Assembly: GCA_964438715.1 (NCBI GenBank) | Contig: CAYTLQ010000045.1 | Coordinates: forward strand, 1 to 8,493 | Source: CAYTLQ01 sp964438715 | GTDB taxonomy: Bacteria > Bacteroidota > Ignavibacteria > Ignavibacteriales > Ignavibacteriaceae | Direction of reading: 5' to 3' | DNA length: 8,493 bases | The notes under the pieces: generated by a model | Seen by the model: the letters and a program-made list of their open reading frames with translations, nothing else | Told to the model about the DNA's origin: nothing | Databases searched by the model: none | Part shown: positions 1-7,334 of the stretch, in pieces | Layout: each line of letters begins with the position of its first letter | Position numbering within the stretch: position 1 is the first letter of the stretch | Made by a program: the position numbers and the translations under genes

Positions 1-1472
1 GCGGTTGTTGAATTAGCAAAATTTTGTACGACAAAACTGTTTGTACCTGTTTTCAGCAAAGAGGAATTAAATGTTTTCCCCAGTAAAAGGACATCATTCC
101 GGTTTACCACCTGCGAATCAATTAGCGCAGTATCGAGTCGCATTGATATATTATGGGAATTGACACTTACACTTGACCCGGCGCTGATCATCTTCTGGTA
201 AATTGCAGCATTTTTATTTGGTACAAGGTTAGATACAGAAAATTGTCGGGTAGATTTTTGTACACCAAACCATTCCCAAACCCATGTATTTGTTGAAGTC
301 CATTCTGTCAACTGATTTTCTACAACATCCACAGAGAGAGACTGATACATAGTATTTCTTTCTGTGTGAGTGAAATGGGTATAATAGTTTAATGTATCGC
401 TTAAGCCGTTTGCGAATATGGATTTAACATTACAGCGAATACCATTCTGTCCTCCCCATGTGAGAAAGTAAAAAACTGTGTCTGAATAACGATTAAGGTA
501 TTCGTTATATTCCTCATTTGAGTTATTGATTTTCCGCCCCCGACTTTCAGTATAGTTTTTCCCGCCGAAAAATTCTACATAATCTGATGAATCAAATACC
601 CCGTCTTCTTCACCATAAACGAAAATTTCTACTTCTTTGCCGTCCTTAAATAATCTAAATGTTTTTGGATTAATTACTGACTGTGGATAGAGACTCATAA
701 AGTCTGAGTATGTGATACGATAAATTTTATCCGCAACGGTCCCAATTTTCAAATATTGAGAGTTGTAATTAATCCAGTTTCCTGTACTATCAACAAACGG
801 TAGTGAGCGGGTTATCCGAAATTGTTCAGCCATCTGGCTGTTTAACAAAATTTCTTTTACTTCTTTGTCAAATGCACTTCGGACTTCAATCGGGGAGTTT
901 GATTCAAAATGAAATGGTTCTCTGAACTTTAAACTCAATTCATATTCGGAAACTTCAGTAATTGAATTATTGGTATGATTATATTGTGCTAAAGGTATTT
1001 GAAGTTGAATACAATAAAAATCTCTCCAGTAGAACTTTGAGATTAAACGAACATTATGGGGAGATTCCTGAGTAAAAGGATGAATTTTTGTTTCATCTTT
1101 TACAAAATATCCTGAGTCGCCGTCTGCTTCAATAGTGGGATTGACAGCCGGATACGATTCTGAAAAATTTTCTGACTTCAGGATTTTAAACCCGATAGTT
1201 GGATCGCTTCCTTCCGGTATGGCAAGAACAACATTATGAACAGGAAGTTTGAGCTTACCGCTTTTAGAATAATCAGTAAATTCAAAATAATCTATCTGAT
1301 TAATGCCGTTAAGTTTGGTGATGTTCTTTTTAAATTTCTCAACAGGGACTTGAATTATAAATCCGCCGGAACTAATCCTGATATTTGATGTTTGAGCAGA
1401 AGTAATATTATTGCCCACAAATAAAAAAATAATTATAAAGCAGAATAAAAATGATTCAAGATATCTGAGCAT
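1..1472 (-). CDS. Exported C25-family (gingipain/PorU-like) peptidase, N-terminal part, truncated by window edge
   Basis: An open frame of 490 codons runs from ATG at 1472 to the left edge with no stop; the C-terminus is missing. Residues 1-26 are a signal peptide: MLRYLES, a hydrophobic core of about 12 residues (FLFCFIIIFLFV), then TSA before Gln27 as a signal peptidase I site. This fixes the start, which overlaps the preceding glycosyltransferase gene by 17 bp. Residues about 30-185 resemble the C25 propeptide (a KLPVHNVVLAIPEG stretch at 74-87, then a beta-rich segment with a PAVNPTIE element at 108-115). Residues 240-303 carry a pattern I associate with PorU-like proteins: LKIGTVADKIYRITYSDF, INPKTFRLFKDGKE, then GEEDGVFDSSDYVEFFGG. 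Residues 332-339 read TVFYFLTW. The C25 catalytic His/Cys domain would lie further downstream, so peptidase or sortase activity is not shown. Alternatives are a secreted type IX cargo protease or an inactive homolog. Assignment is from motif memory, not a search. Confidence 0.72.
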   Translation of the reverse strand, partial: MLRYLESFLFCFIIIFLFVGNNITSAQTSNIRISSGGFIIQVPVEKFKKNITKLNGINQIDYFEFTDYSKSGKLKLPVHNVVLAIPEGSDPTIGFKILKSENFSESYPAVNPTIEADGDSGYFVKDETKIHPFTQESPHNVRLISKFYWRDFYCIQLQIPLAQYNHTNNSITEVSEYELSLKFREPFHFESNSPIEVRSAFDKEVKEILLNSQMAEQFRITRSLPFVDSTGNWINYNSQYLKIGTVADKIYRITYSDFMSLYPQSVINPKTFRLFKDGKEVEIFVYGEEDGVFDSSDYVEFFGGKNYTESRGRKINNSNEEYNEYLNRYSDTVFYFLTWGGQNGIRCNVKSIFANGLSDTLNYYTHFTHTERNTMYQSLSVDVVENQLTEWTSTNTWVWEWFGVQKSTRQFSVSNLVPNKNAAIYQKMISAGSSVSVNSHNISMRLDTALIDSQVVNRNDVLLLGKTFNSSLLKTGTNSFVVQNFANSTT

Positions 1473-2193
1473 AATTCCATAATTTTAATTTCTCTTTGAA
1501 TACCCTTAGAATGAATAAAGGGTTACCAATTAAATATCGAACAGCGAACTTTTTAGGATTATAAAATAGTCGTACTAACCATTCCAATCCTAACCTACGT
1601 AAAAATACCGGCCCGCGTTTTTTCGTGCCGGCTAGTACCCGTATCCCTTCACCTATTGTAATAATGACGGGCGTCTTTATCTTAACACTGTGTGCAGAAA
1701 CCCATTTTTCCTGCAGAGGAGTACCTAATCCAACTATAAGAATATCGGCATCCGACTGGTTAATTCTATTTATTACATTTTGTGAATCAAAATTAAATCC
1801 GCAATTCATTCCTGAGACCGGGAATAAACTTTTCGATGAAATTATACTTAAAGTTTCCTCCGTATCACCAAAAATAAATAATTGCCAATCTTTTTCAATA
1901 GCTCTTTTCCCAAGGGATTCGATGAAGTCTGAGCCTGTCATGCGACCGGAAAACCCCTTTATTCCATACAATATTTTGGAGGCAAGGAATATTCCGATTC
2001 CATCAGGATGAATAATATCATACATTCTCAGGCTGTTGAAAAATTGTTTATCATTTGCCAAGATGTTTAATGTATGAGCATTACATCCACATATCCTCAG
2101 GTTTTTCCATGAATTTATTGCCTCTTCAATTTTTAATAACAATTTTTCGGAATCAATATTATTGACTTCCAGTCCCAATATATTAATTTTCAC
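1456..2193 (-). CDS. WecG/TagA/CpsF family glycosyltransferase (GT26)
   Basis: This is a 245-residue protein, the usual length for the family, which transfers an N-acetylmannosamine-type sugar from UDP to a polyprenyl-diphosphate-linked acceptor at the cytoplasmic membrane. Family signatures are all present in order: NAHTLN at 38-43, HPDGIGI at 62-68 with the probable catalytic Asp64, RMTGSD at 84-89, the Rossmann-like WQLFIFGD at 103-110, GLGTPLQEKW at 155-164, and a basic C-terminal tail with LGLEWLVRLFYNPKKFAVRY at 201-220 that is thought to contact the membrane. The nucleotide-loop segment reads GEGIRVLAGTKKRGP (181-195) instead of the more common G-x-G-x-x-F-D-F-L-A-G-x-x-x-R-A-P, suggesting a subfamily. 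The start is GTG at 2193, overlapping the end of the upstream GT4 gene by 11 bp; no ATG lies close by and no Shine-Dalgarno is seen. The family call is firm; the exact donor sugar is not known, and no wecB-type UDP-ManNAc synthesis gene is in the window. Confidence 0.93.
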   Translation of the reverse strand: MKINILGLEVNNIDSEKLLLKIEEAINSWKNLRICGCNAHTLNILANDKQFFNSLRMYDIIHPDGIGIFLASKILYGIKGFSGRMTGSDFIESLGKRAIEKDWQLFIFGDTEETLSIISSKSLFPVSGMNCGFNFDSQNVINRINQSDADILIVGLGTPLQEKWVSAHSVKIKTPVIITIGEGIRVLAGTKKRGPVFLRRLGLEWLVRLFYNPKKFAVRYLIGNPLFILRVFKEKLKLWNYAQIS

Positions 2194-3286
2194 TGTTTGC
2201 AGTTATCCCAAATAGAGAGTAGTAATACTGTTTATATAACTTTAAACAATTTTCGAGAGAATACTTTTCCAGAACAATTTTATTCAACTCACGACCACAA
2301 CGCTTAGCACTCTCAGGGTTAAGAAGAAAAAATTCTACAGCCTCGGTAAGCGCCTTTGTGTCGTCAGGCGGAACAATAAGCCCGTTGATTCCATTTTGAA
2401 TAACTTCAGACATACCACCGGAGTATGTACCAATAAATGGTTTACTGAAATAACCAGCTTCGAGCATTACGAGCGGAAATGGATCTATTCTCGATGGCAA
2501 AATAATAATATCTGTATTACGATAAATTTCTTCCACTTCGTTAACGGAACCTGACCAGAAAATCGGAAATTTGTTTTGCGTAATGATCTCGGAGAGAAGT
2601 ATTACTTCAGGACCATTACCGAAAATATTTAATGAAAAAGTATAACCTTTACTCCACAGCTCTTTTGCTGATTCTATTAATACATCTATGCCTTTCTCTT
2701 TATCTATTCTACCAATAAAAGCAATAACCGGGTGAGCTCCCCGAACTATCAAATTGTTGGATTCCCGGTTAACGGTAACTTTTTTAACGGTGTTATATTT
2801 TGCCGGATTTATTCCATTAGGAATGACAGTAATTTTATTAGGAGGTATATTGAAGTAATTAGTCAGATGTTGTGCGACATAAAAACTCGGGACAATGTAA
2901 TAATTTGAAAAATAACTAATTAATTTTTTGCCAAAAACTACACTGTGTACATTTGTAACTTTTTTTACTGTATCAGGCAGAGGAATGAAGAATGTCAGCA
3001 GGTCGAATAATCTATGGTAGCTGTTAATTACAACTGATTTTTGGTCTTTTGTTAATCGCTTCAATAGTGCATAGAGTTTTATGAACTCAAGAACGGGAGA
3101 ATGTTTTTCAAATTGAATAATCCTGATATCGGGATGAAAGAAACTCTCAATATTATCTCCTCCATGGGTAATAATCACATGATGAAATTCCGAGGATGTT
3201 GAAACTACAATTTGATTAATCATCCTCGTAATTCCACAGGATTTGTTTAAGTAAGGCTGGAGGTGTATGATAAGTGGCTGGTTCAT
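2183..3286 (-). CDS. Family 4 glycosyltransferase (GT-B fold)
   Basis: A 367-residue retaining glycosyltransferase, probably adding a hexose or related sugar to a lipid-linked oligosaccharide at the inner face of the cytoplasmic membrane. The N-terminal acceptor half (about 1-160) includes a G-I-T-R segment at 18-21 and ends in VIPNGIN at 154-160. The C-terminal donor half begins with AFIGRIDKEKGIDVLIES at 189-206, whose Arg193 and Lys198 correspond to the phosphate-binding pair of GT4 enzymes. The donor-sugar motif is at 264-276 (PSRIDPFPLVMLE): it has Asp268 and Glu276 in the E-x7-E positions, so Asp replaces the first Glu, as in proteins with a DPFPLV variant of this motif. SGGMSEVI (289-296) and NGLIVPPDD (301-309) complete the Rossmann half. 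There is no signal peptide or membrane helix. The start ATG shares an ATGA with the stop of the upstream membrane protein. Sugar specificity cannot be read from the sequence. Confidence 0.93.
   Translation of the reverse strand: MNQPLIIHLQPYLNKSCGITRMINQIVVSTSSEFHHVIITHGGDNIESFFHPDIRIIQFEKHSPVLEFIKLYALLKRLTKDQKSVVINSYHRLFDLLTFFIPLPDTVKKVTNVHSVVFGKKLISYFSNYYIVPSFYVAQHLTNYFNIPPNKITVIPNGINPAKYNTVKKVTVNRESNNLIVRGAHPVIAFIGRIDKEKGIDVLIESAKELWSKGYTFSLNIFGNGPEVILLSEIITQNKFPIFWSGSVNEVEEIYRNTDIIILPSRIDPFPLVMLEAGYFSKPFIGTYSGGMSEVIQNGINGLIVPPDDTKALTEAVEFFLLNPESAKRCGRELNKIVLEKYSLENCLKLYKQYYYSLFGITANSEN
3283..3286 (-). other. ATGA stop/start overlap between the second GT-C type gene and the GT4 gene
   Basis: The TGA ending the membrane protein (3285-3283) overlaps the ATG of the GT4 gene (3286-3284). 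As at 4830-4833 there is no ribosome binding site of the Shine-Dalgarno type, which favours termination-reinitiation coupling and a single transcript across the whole run. Confidence 0.8.
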
Positions 3287-4833
3287 TTAAATTGTGGATT
3301 AAATGAGAATTCTACTCCTTCGGGGAGGGTGTCCTTGTATTGCAGTAAAGATTTTATAAACTGGGATTTAAGAGTCTTGTCGATAAGAAAAAACCCAACA
3401 TTGGAGCCTATAAAAACTACTCTACTTTTAATTTGTAAATCGCCGGCGTACACCCAATTATTGGGTAAATGTCTAAACCACGACTTATAAATCATGGCGA
3501 ATTGAATATTCTTTGCTTTAGTTATTGAATCCAATAGTACACTGGTACTGTCAAGTTTCAACTTCTGAGCATGCCCTGAAGAAATACCGAATAAATCCAG
3601 AACATAATTTTTTGTATTAAATGTTACAAGGCCAATATCGTTAACAGCAACCGGGTGAGAGAAAAACTGTTTGTGGAAACGAGACATTTGGTATTGTTGC
3701 TGGTAAATGTTGTGTGCCGCTATTGGTGTAGTTATTGCAGTCATTATGTAAGGAATAACCGGCAGTAAAAATAAAATGATAAACACGGTAATAGCAATTT
3801 TTCCTTTTTGAAAGACTGAGGTAATTTTCTTTTGAAAAAATAAACTCAGACTTAACCACATTATTACTCCGGCATACACTTCATATCTGCCATAGGCGCC
3901 AAATTTACCAAAACTGAAATGCAATACAAGAACACAAATAGTAAACAATGCAAGAAGTCTTTTTTCGGAATACCTGATGGCAATAAAAATCATTGTAATC
4001 AGGCCAAGGAGATAAAATGGTGCAATATATCTTCCAAAAGTGGAATAAAAAACGAGAATAAAATTCCGATAGATATATTCAATGAAATGAAATTCAGAGT
4101 GTAACTCACTTTTCTTTATCACCGAATATGGCAGATAGGGTAAATTAATGGAATGCAGGTACAATGAAAATATGACTGGTATCAGTAATGATGAAATAAG
4201 TGTAAATAAAGCAATAAGATATTCCCGCTTCAATAAAAATATCAGAATAATACCGGCAACTAATGCAAACCCTTCATATCTTATCAATGGATTTATGATA
4301 GATAATAAAATCAACATTCTGCAGGAATTTCCGCTTTGTATATACCGGGTAATATAGAAGAAAGTTACAATTGCAATACATACCTGCAAACTATGCTCCA
4401 TCCCGGTAAAAATCAGTCCAATCGGATTAATCCAGAGTATGGTGATAATAATCAGCCATAAATTCGCAGAGTTTAGGTTACTGTCAATAAACCCGGTGTG
4501 AATTCGATATAAAAATATAATTGAGACAGCAGTAAATAGTGTGTTCAGAAGTAAAGGGATTATTGTAAAGAAACTAACAAAAGAAAAAGGAACAAGTAAA
4601 AACGGAAATAGAATAGTGGAAGAGGCAGAAGCATACTCATTAACCTGAATGCCATAATGTCCCGAAGCCAGATTTTTTGCTAATGCTAAATGGATATATG
4701 GATCATCAAGTGAGTAGGTAAAAGTGAAATTATTATAAATGTTGATTGATAAAAACACTAAGATAACAAGCAATACATACACTATGAGAATCGTTGTAAG
4801 AACAGGCGGGGAGAGCTGTTTGAGGTAACTCAT
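3283..4833 (-). CDS. Polytopic membrane protein, putative GT-C type glycosyltransferase (second of tandem pair)
   Basis: A 516-residue inner-membrane protein with roughly 10-12 hydrophobic helices, beginning at about 11-31, followed by a C-terminal extracytoplasmic domain from about 372. The first extracytoplasmic loop has YSLDDPYIHLALAKNLASG (40-58); the Asp43-Asp44 pair there is the place where GT-C enzymes hold their catalytic acid and metal-contact residues. Other landmarks are FTGMEHSLQ (142-150), LIRYEGFA (183-190), LPYSVIKK (234-241) and GRYEVYAG (315-322). In the C-terminal domain VNDIGLVTFNTKNYVLDLFG (397-416) is reminiscent of the D-x-G-x-x-x-F-x-x-x-x-x-V-D-x-x-G element of this superfamily. 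Each landmark has a counterpart at a matching position in the preceding gene. Such enzymes usually take sugars from polyprenyl-phosphate donors on the periplasmic side; that role here is inference. The start overlaps the upstream stop as ATGA and its own stop overlaps the next start the same way. A non-enzymatic or polymerase role cannot be excluded. Confidence 0.85.
   Translation of the reverse strand: MSYLKQLSPPVLTTILIVYVLLVILVFLSINIYNNFTFTYSLDDPYIHLALAKNLASGHYGIQVNEYASASSTILFPFLLVPFSFVSFFTIIPLLLNTLFTAVSIIFLYRIHTGFIDSNLNSANLWLIIITILWINPIGLIFTGMEHSLQVCIAIVTFFYITRYIQSGNSCRMLILLSIINPLIRYEGFALVAGIILIFLLKREYLIALFTLISSLLIPVIFSLYLHSINLPYLPYSVIKKSELHSEFHFIEYIYRNFILVFYSTFGRYIAPFYLLGLITMIFIAIRYSEKRLLALFTICVLVLHFSFGKFGAYGRYEVYAGVIMWLSLSLFFQKKITSVFQKGKIAITVFIILFLLPVIPYIMTAITTPIAAHNIYQQQYQMSRFHKQFFSHPVAVNDIGLVTFNTKNYVLDLFGISSGHAQKLKLDSTSVLLDSITKAKNIQFAMIYKSWFRHLPNNWVYAGDLQIKSRVVFIGSNVGFFLIDKTLKSQFIKSLLQYKDTLPEGVEFSFNPQFK
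4830..4833 (-). other. ATGA stop/start overlap between the two GT-C type genes
   Basis: The TGA of the first membrane protein (4832-4830) shares two bases with the ATG of the second (4833-4831). No Shine-Dalgarno precedes the second start, so translation of the second protein probably depends on ribosomes finishing the first. This supports stoichiometric expression of the tandem pair. Confidence 0.8.
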
Positions 4834-6377
4834 AAATTTCTATTTAAACGGAAAAGTAAAAATTGGCCAAATTTTTTTCGGAATAATCCTCCATGAACCT
4901 TTTGCGAAGAAACTACCAGATGTTCTTTTGGAAATACAAATTTATAGGGAAACCAACTATAGCTACTTTCTTCAAACATATTCTGATTAAATGGTTGTTT
5001 GTATGTATAGGTTGCATAGTGTGTAATACCCAAAGTAATAAAATAATTTTGTAATTTTTTTTCTCTAAGTAGTTGTAAATACCGATGACTATTAACGAGA
5101 CCATCGCCGTTAACCACTATTCTTTCTGAGAAAAAACCGAGAAAACCACTCATATCAATCATGAAAATCCTGTCATTTGCATTGGTATGTTCCCTGACAC
5201 TGAGAGCAAAAAAATATGCATCATCATACTTTAAATAGTTTATTCTGAATAAAGTTATGTATAATAACAGTATTGACAACGAGACATAAAAAACCAAATT
5301 ACGCAAATTCCTGTGTTCATTTATCCGTTGCACAAGGAGAATAGTTGAAAAGAATGCCGGTACTCCATAATACCAATCTCGCGCACCGTTCAAATTAAAT
5401 AAAAAGTGAACGAAAAGATAGATAACTGAACTTACCCAAAACATAAATATACCATTTCGTAAATGATGCTTTTTTAGACCATTTGCGAGCAGGAATAAAA
5501 AGCCTCCTGAAAGTGAATAACAAAAAAGCATAAATCGGATTGGTTGTGAATGGGGCAGAGGAAAATTTGATGAAAACAGGAACAAGTCCGTTCGGAATTC
5601 CACTTTCGCACTAGTGCTGATAAATGAACCGAAATACCAATAGTTAAAAAAGTAATATGTCCCTATGAGAATTGCGGGAGCCATCAGATATTTTATTACT
5701 TTTTTTAGCGACAAACCCTTAAAACTCTTCTCGTATTCGAGGAAAAGAACAATTGGCATTATGAAGAAGAGTAAATCAATTCTGGCAATACAGAGTAAAC
5801 CTGTAATGAGTAATCTTAGCCACAGATATTGTCTTCTAAACAATAAAAACAGATAACTACTTAGTAATAATAAAACCAGTTGAATTTCCAGACCAATAGT
5901 GTTAAAAAGAACCGTCACCGATAATACTATTTGTGCAGAGTATATTATTATTGCATCTAAACCGGTGAAGAGGTGATTTAATAATTTCCGGAATAGCTTT
6001 AAAGTTAGCAGGTTTTGGATGATAGTGATTAAAAAAGTAACTCTAAGGAGAATTTCAGGTGTTATCGAGTTTATTACTGAAAGTGGATAAAAAACAAATA
6101 CAAGTACCAGTAACCATAGGGGATGATAACCATTCGTTCTGTTTATTGTATCAAAAGTTGATCCATAACCACTTACAATATTTTGAGCAATTTTCAGATA
6201 GAAGAACGAATCATCTTGTGTATAATGTAATAAATATGTGATCGGGAGAAAAAATACTGAAGCTACAATACTAAAACCTAATAAGAAATAAAGAACAACT
6301 CTACATCTTATACTACTTATTGACAAAACACTCATACGCATATTATTCAAGAAACAGAGTTTAGTAATTCTTTCCAT
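4830..6377 (-). CDS. Polytopic membrane protein, putative GT-C type glycosyltransferase (first of tandem pair)
   Basis: A 515-residue membrane protein with about 10-12 hydrophobic helices from residue 28 to about 380 and a soluble extracytoplasmic C-terminal domain of about 130 residues. The first loop reads YTQDDSFFYLKIAQNIVSG (52-70), with Asp55-Asp56 as the likely GT-C acidic pair, and continues to TNGYHPLWLL (81-90). Also visible are IGLEIQLVL (161-169), CIARIDLLFF (196-205), YFGSFISTSAK (248-258), GARDWYYGVPAF (331-342), and MSGFLGFFSERIVVNGDGLV (409-428) in the C-terminal domain. This family typically uses lipid-phosphate-linked sugars outside the cytoplasmic membrane; donor and acceptor here are unknown. 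From ATG 6377 it overlaps the GT2 gene by 31 bp. In-frame ATGs at 6341 and 6335 (residues 13 and 15) lie just past the GT2 stop and still precede the first helix, so either may be the true start. A purine-rich AAGAAG just upstream mildly favours 6377. Confidence 0.85.
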   Translation of the reverse strand: MERITKLCFLNNMRMSVLSISSIRCRVVLYFLLGFSIVASVFFLPITYLLHYTQDDSFFYLKIAQNIVSGYGSTFDTINRTNGYHPLWLLVLVFVFYPLSVINSITPEILLRVTFLITIIQNLLTLKLFRKLLNHLFTGLDAIIIYSAQIVLSVTVLFNTIGLEIQLVLLLLSSYLFLLFRRQYLWLRLLITGLLCIARIDLLFFIMPIVLFLEYEKSFKGLSLKKVIKYLMAPAILIGTYYFFNYWYFGSFISTSAKVEFRTDLFLFSSNFPLPHSQPIRFMLFCYSLSGGFLFLLANGLKKHHLRNGIFMFWVSSVIYLFVHFLFNLNGARDWYYGVPAFFSTILLVQRINEHRNLRNLVFYVSLSILLLYITLFRINYLKYDDAYFFALSVREHTNANDRIFMIDMSGFLGFFSERIVVNGDGLVNSHRYLQLLREKKLQNYFITLGITHYATYTYKQPFNQNMFEESSYSWFPYKFVFPKEHLVVSSQKVHGGLFRKKFGQFLLFRLNRNL

Positions 6378-7330
6378 TCACTTCTTATCGAAACATTCTC
6401 AGCAGAAAAATACTTCGAAAAATATTCTATTCTATACCGTAAACGCAATTCTTTAAATGAAGTGAAAACTGATTCATTGAATAAACAAACAATAGAAGCA
6501 ATCCATATCCGATAGTCAAAAAAACTGCTTAGTCCAGCTTTAACCCAATTAGCCGTGGCTTTTCTTCTGTCTCCGTAGAAATATTCGAACCAGCCCGTAA
6601 TACGATCAAATTCCTTTTTGTCTGTAATCCCGAAATTTTTGGCAGATTCAAATGATTGAAAAGGTTTTAATAATTTACCGACATCATGATATGCTGTAAT
6701 AATATTACTTCGGGAAATCGATGTATCTGAATATCGGACAAACCCAAGAACTTCAGGCAGGTTATGAAATTTTACAGAGTCTTTTAATCGTAACCACAAA
6801 TCGTAATCTTCCATAGGAACATTATTGTAACCACCAAAATTAAGAACATCAGATTTGTAAAAAGCAACTGTACTATGAACAATTGGATTGTGCAAGATCA
6901 TTTTTCGGATTATTTCTGAATGCGTTATCGGCGGAGTGACACGATACAATAAACGATTATTCTTAATCATTCCATAACTTCCTGAGAGTACCCGTATATT
7001 AGGATTTTTATTCAGAAAATCAGTTTGTATTTCCAATCTTCTCGGAGAAGAGATGTCATCAGCATCCATTCTGGCTATAATCTCACAGTTTGCTCTTTGC
7101 AATCCAAAATTCAGAGAGTCCGGTAAACCTGTATGTTCTTTCTGAAGAAAAATAATTCTTTCATCTTTCAATGAATGTATTATTTCCGCTGTGTTATCTG
7201 TTGAGCCATCATCAATAATAAGAAATTCAAAATTGCGATAGGTTTGTACTAAGATACTCTTGATTGCCTGAAGAACAAACCTTTCAGCATTAAATACCGG
7301 CATCAGTACGGTTACCCTTGGAGATGACAT
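6347..7330 (-). CDS. Family 2 glycosyltransferase (GT-A fold)
   Basis: A 327-residue inverting glycosyltransferase of the WcaA-like type that builds surface polysaccharide repeat units from nucleotide sugars at the cytoplasmic side of the membrane. The N-terminal GT-A domain shows VTVLMPVFNAERFVLQAI (6-23), LIIDDGSTDNT (37-47) with Asp40/Asp41 for nucleotide binding, RMDADD (87-92) with the metal-binding D-x-D at 89-91, and MEDYDLWLRL (173-182) whose Glu174-Asp175 is the usual catalytic-base motif. Residues about 200-327 form a mainly helical, basic and aromatic tail with one moderately hydrophobic segment (IWIASIVCLF, about 275-285), possibly for membrane association; it is not a clear transmembrane helix. 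ATG 7330 lies 4 bp after the galE stop, with only a weak AAGG about 10 nt upstream. The stop at 6347 lies inside or just before the next gene, depending on that gene's start. Donor sugar unknown. Confidence 0.95.
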   Translation of the reverse strand: MSSPRVTVLMPVFNAERFVLQAIKSILVQTYRNFEFLIIDDGSTDNTAEIIHSLKDERIIFLQKEHTGLPDSLNFGLQRANCEIIARMDADDISSPRRLEIQTDFLNKNPNIRVLSGSYGMIKNNRLLYRVTPPITHSEIIRKMILHNPIVHSTVAFYKSDVLNFGGYNNVPMEDYDLWLRLKDSVKFHNLPEVLGFVRYSDTSISRSNIITAYHDVGKLLKPFQSFESAKNFGITDKKEFDRITGWFEYFYGDRRKATANWVKAGLSSFFDYRIWIASIVCLFNESVFTSFKELRLRYRIEYFSKYFSAENVSIRSEWKELLNSVS

Positions 7331-7334
7331 AAAA

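Noticed and set aside
1625..2011. A 128-codon plus-strand open frame opposite the WecG/TagA-family gene
   Set aside because: It lies fully antisense to a gene with strong family motifs, and its translation shows no recognisable domain or composition of a real protein.
3641..3859. A 72-codon minus-strand frame within the second GT-C type gene
   Set aside because: An out-of-frame shadow of a membrane protein gene with clear in-frame motifs.
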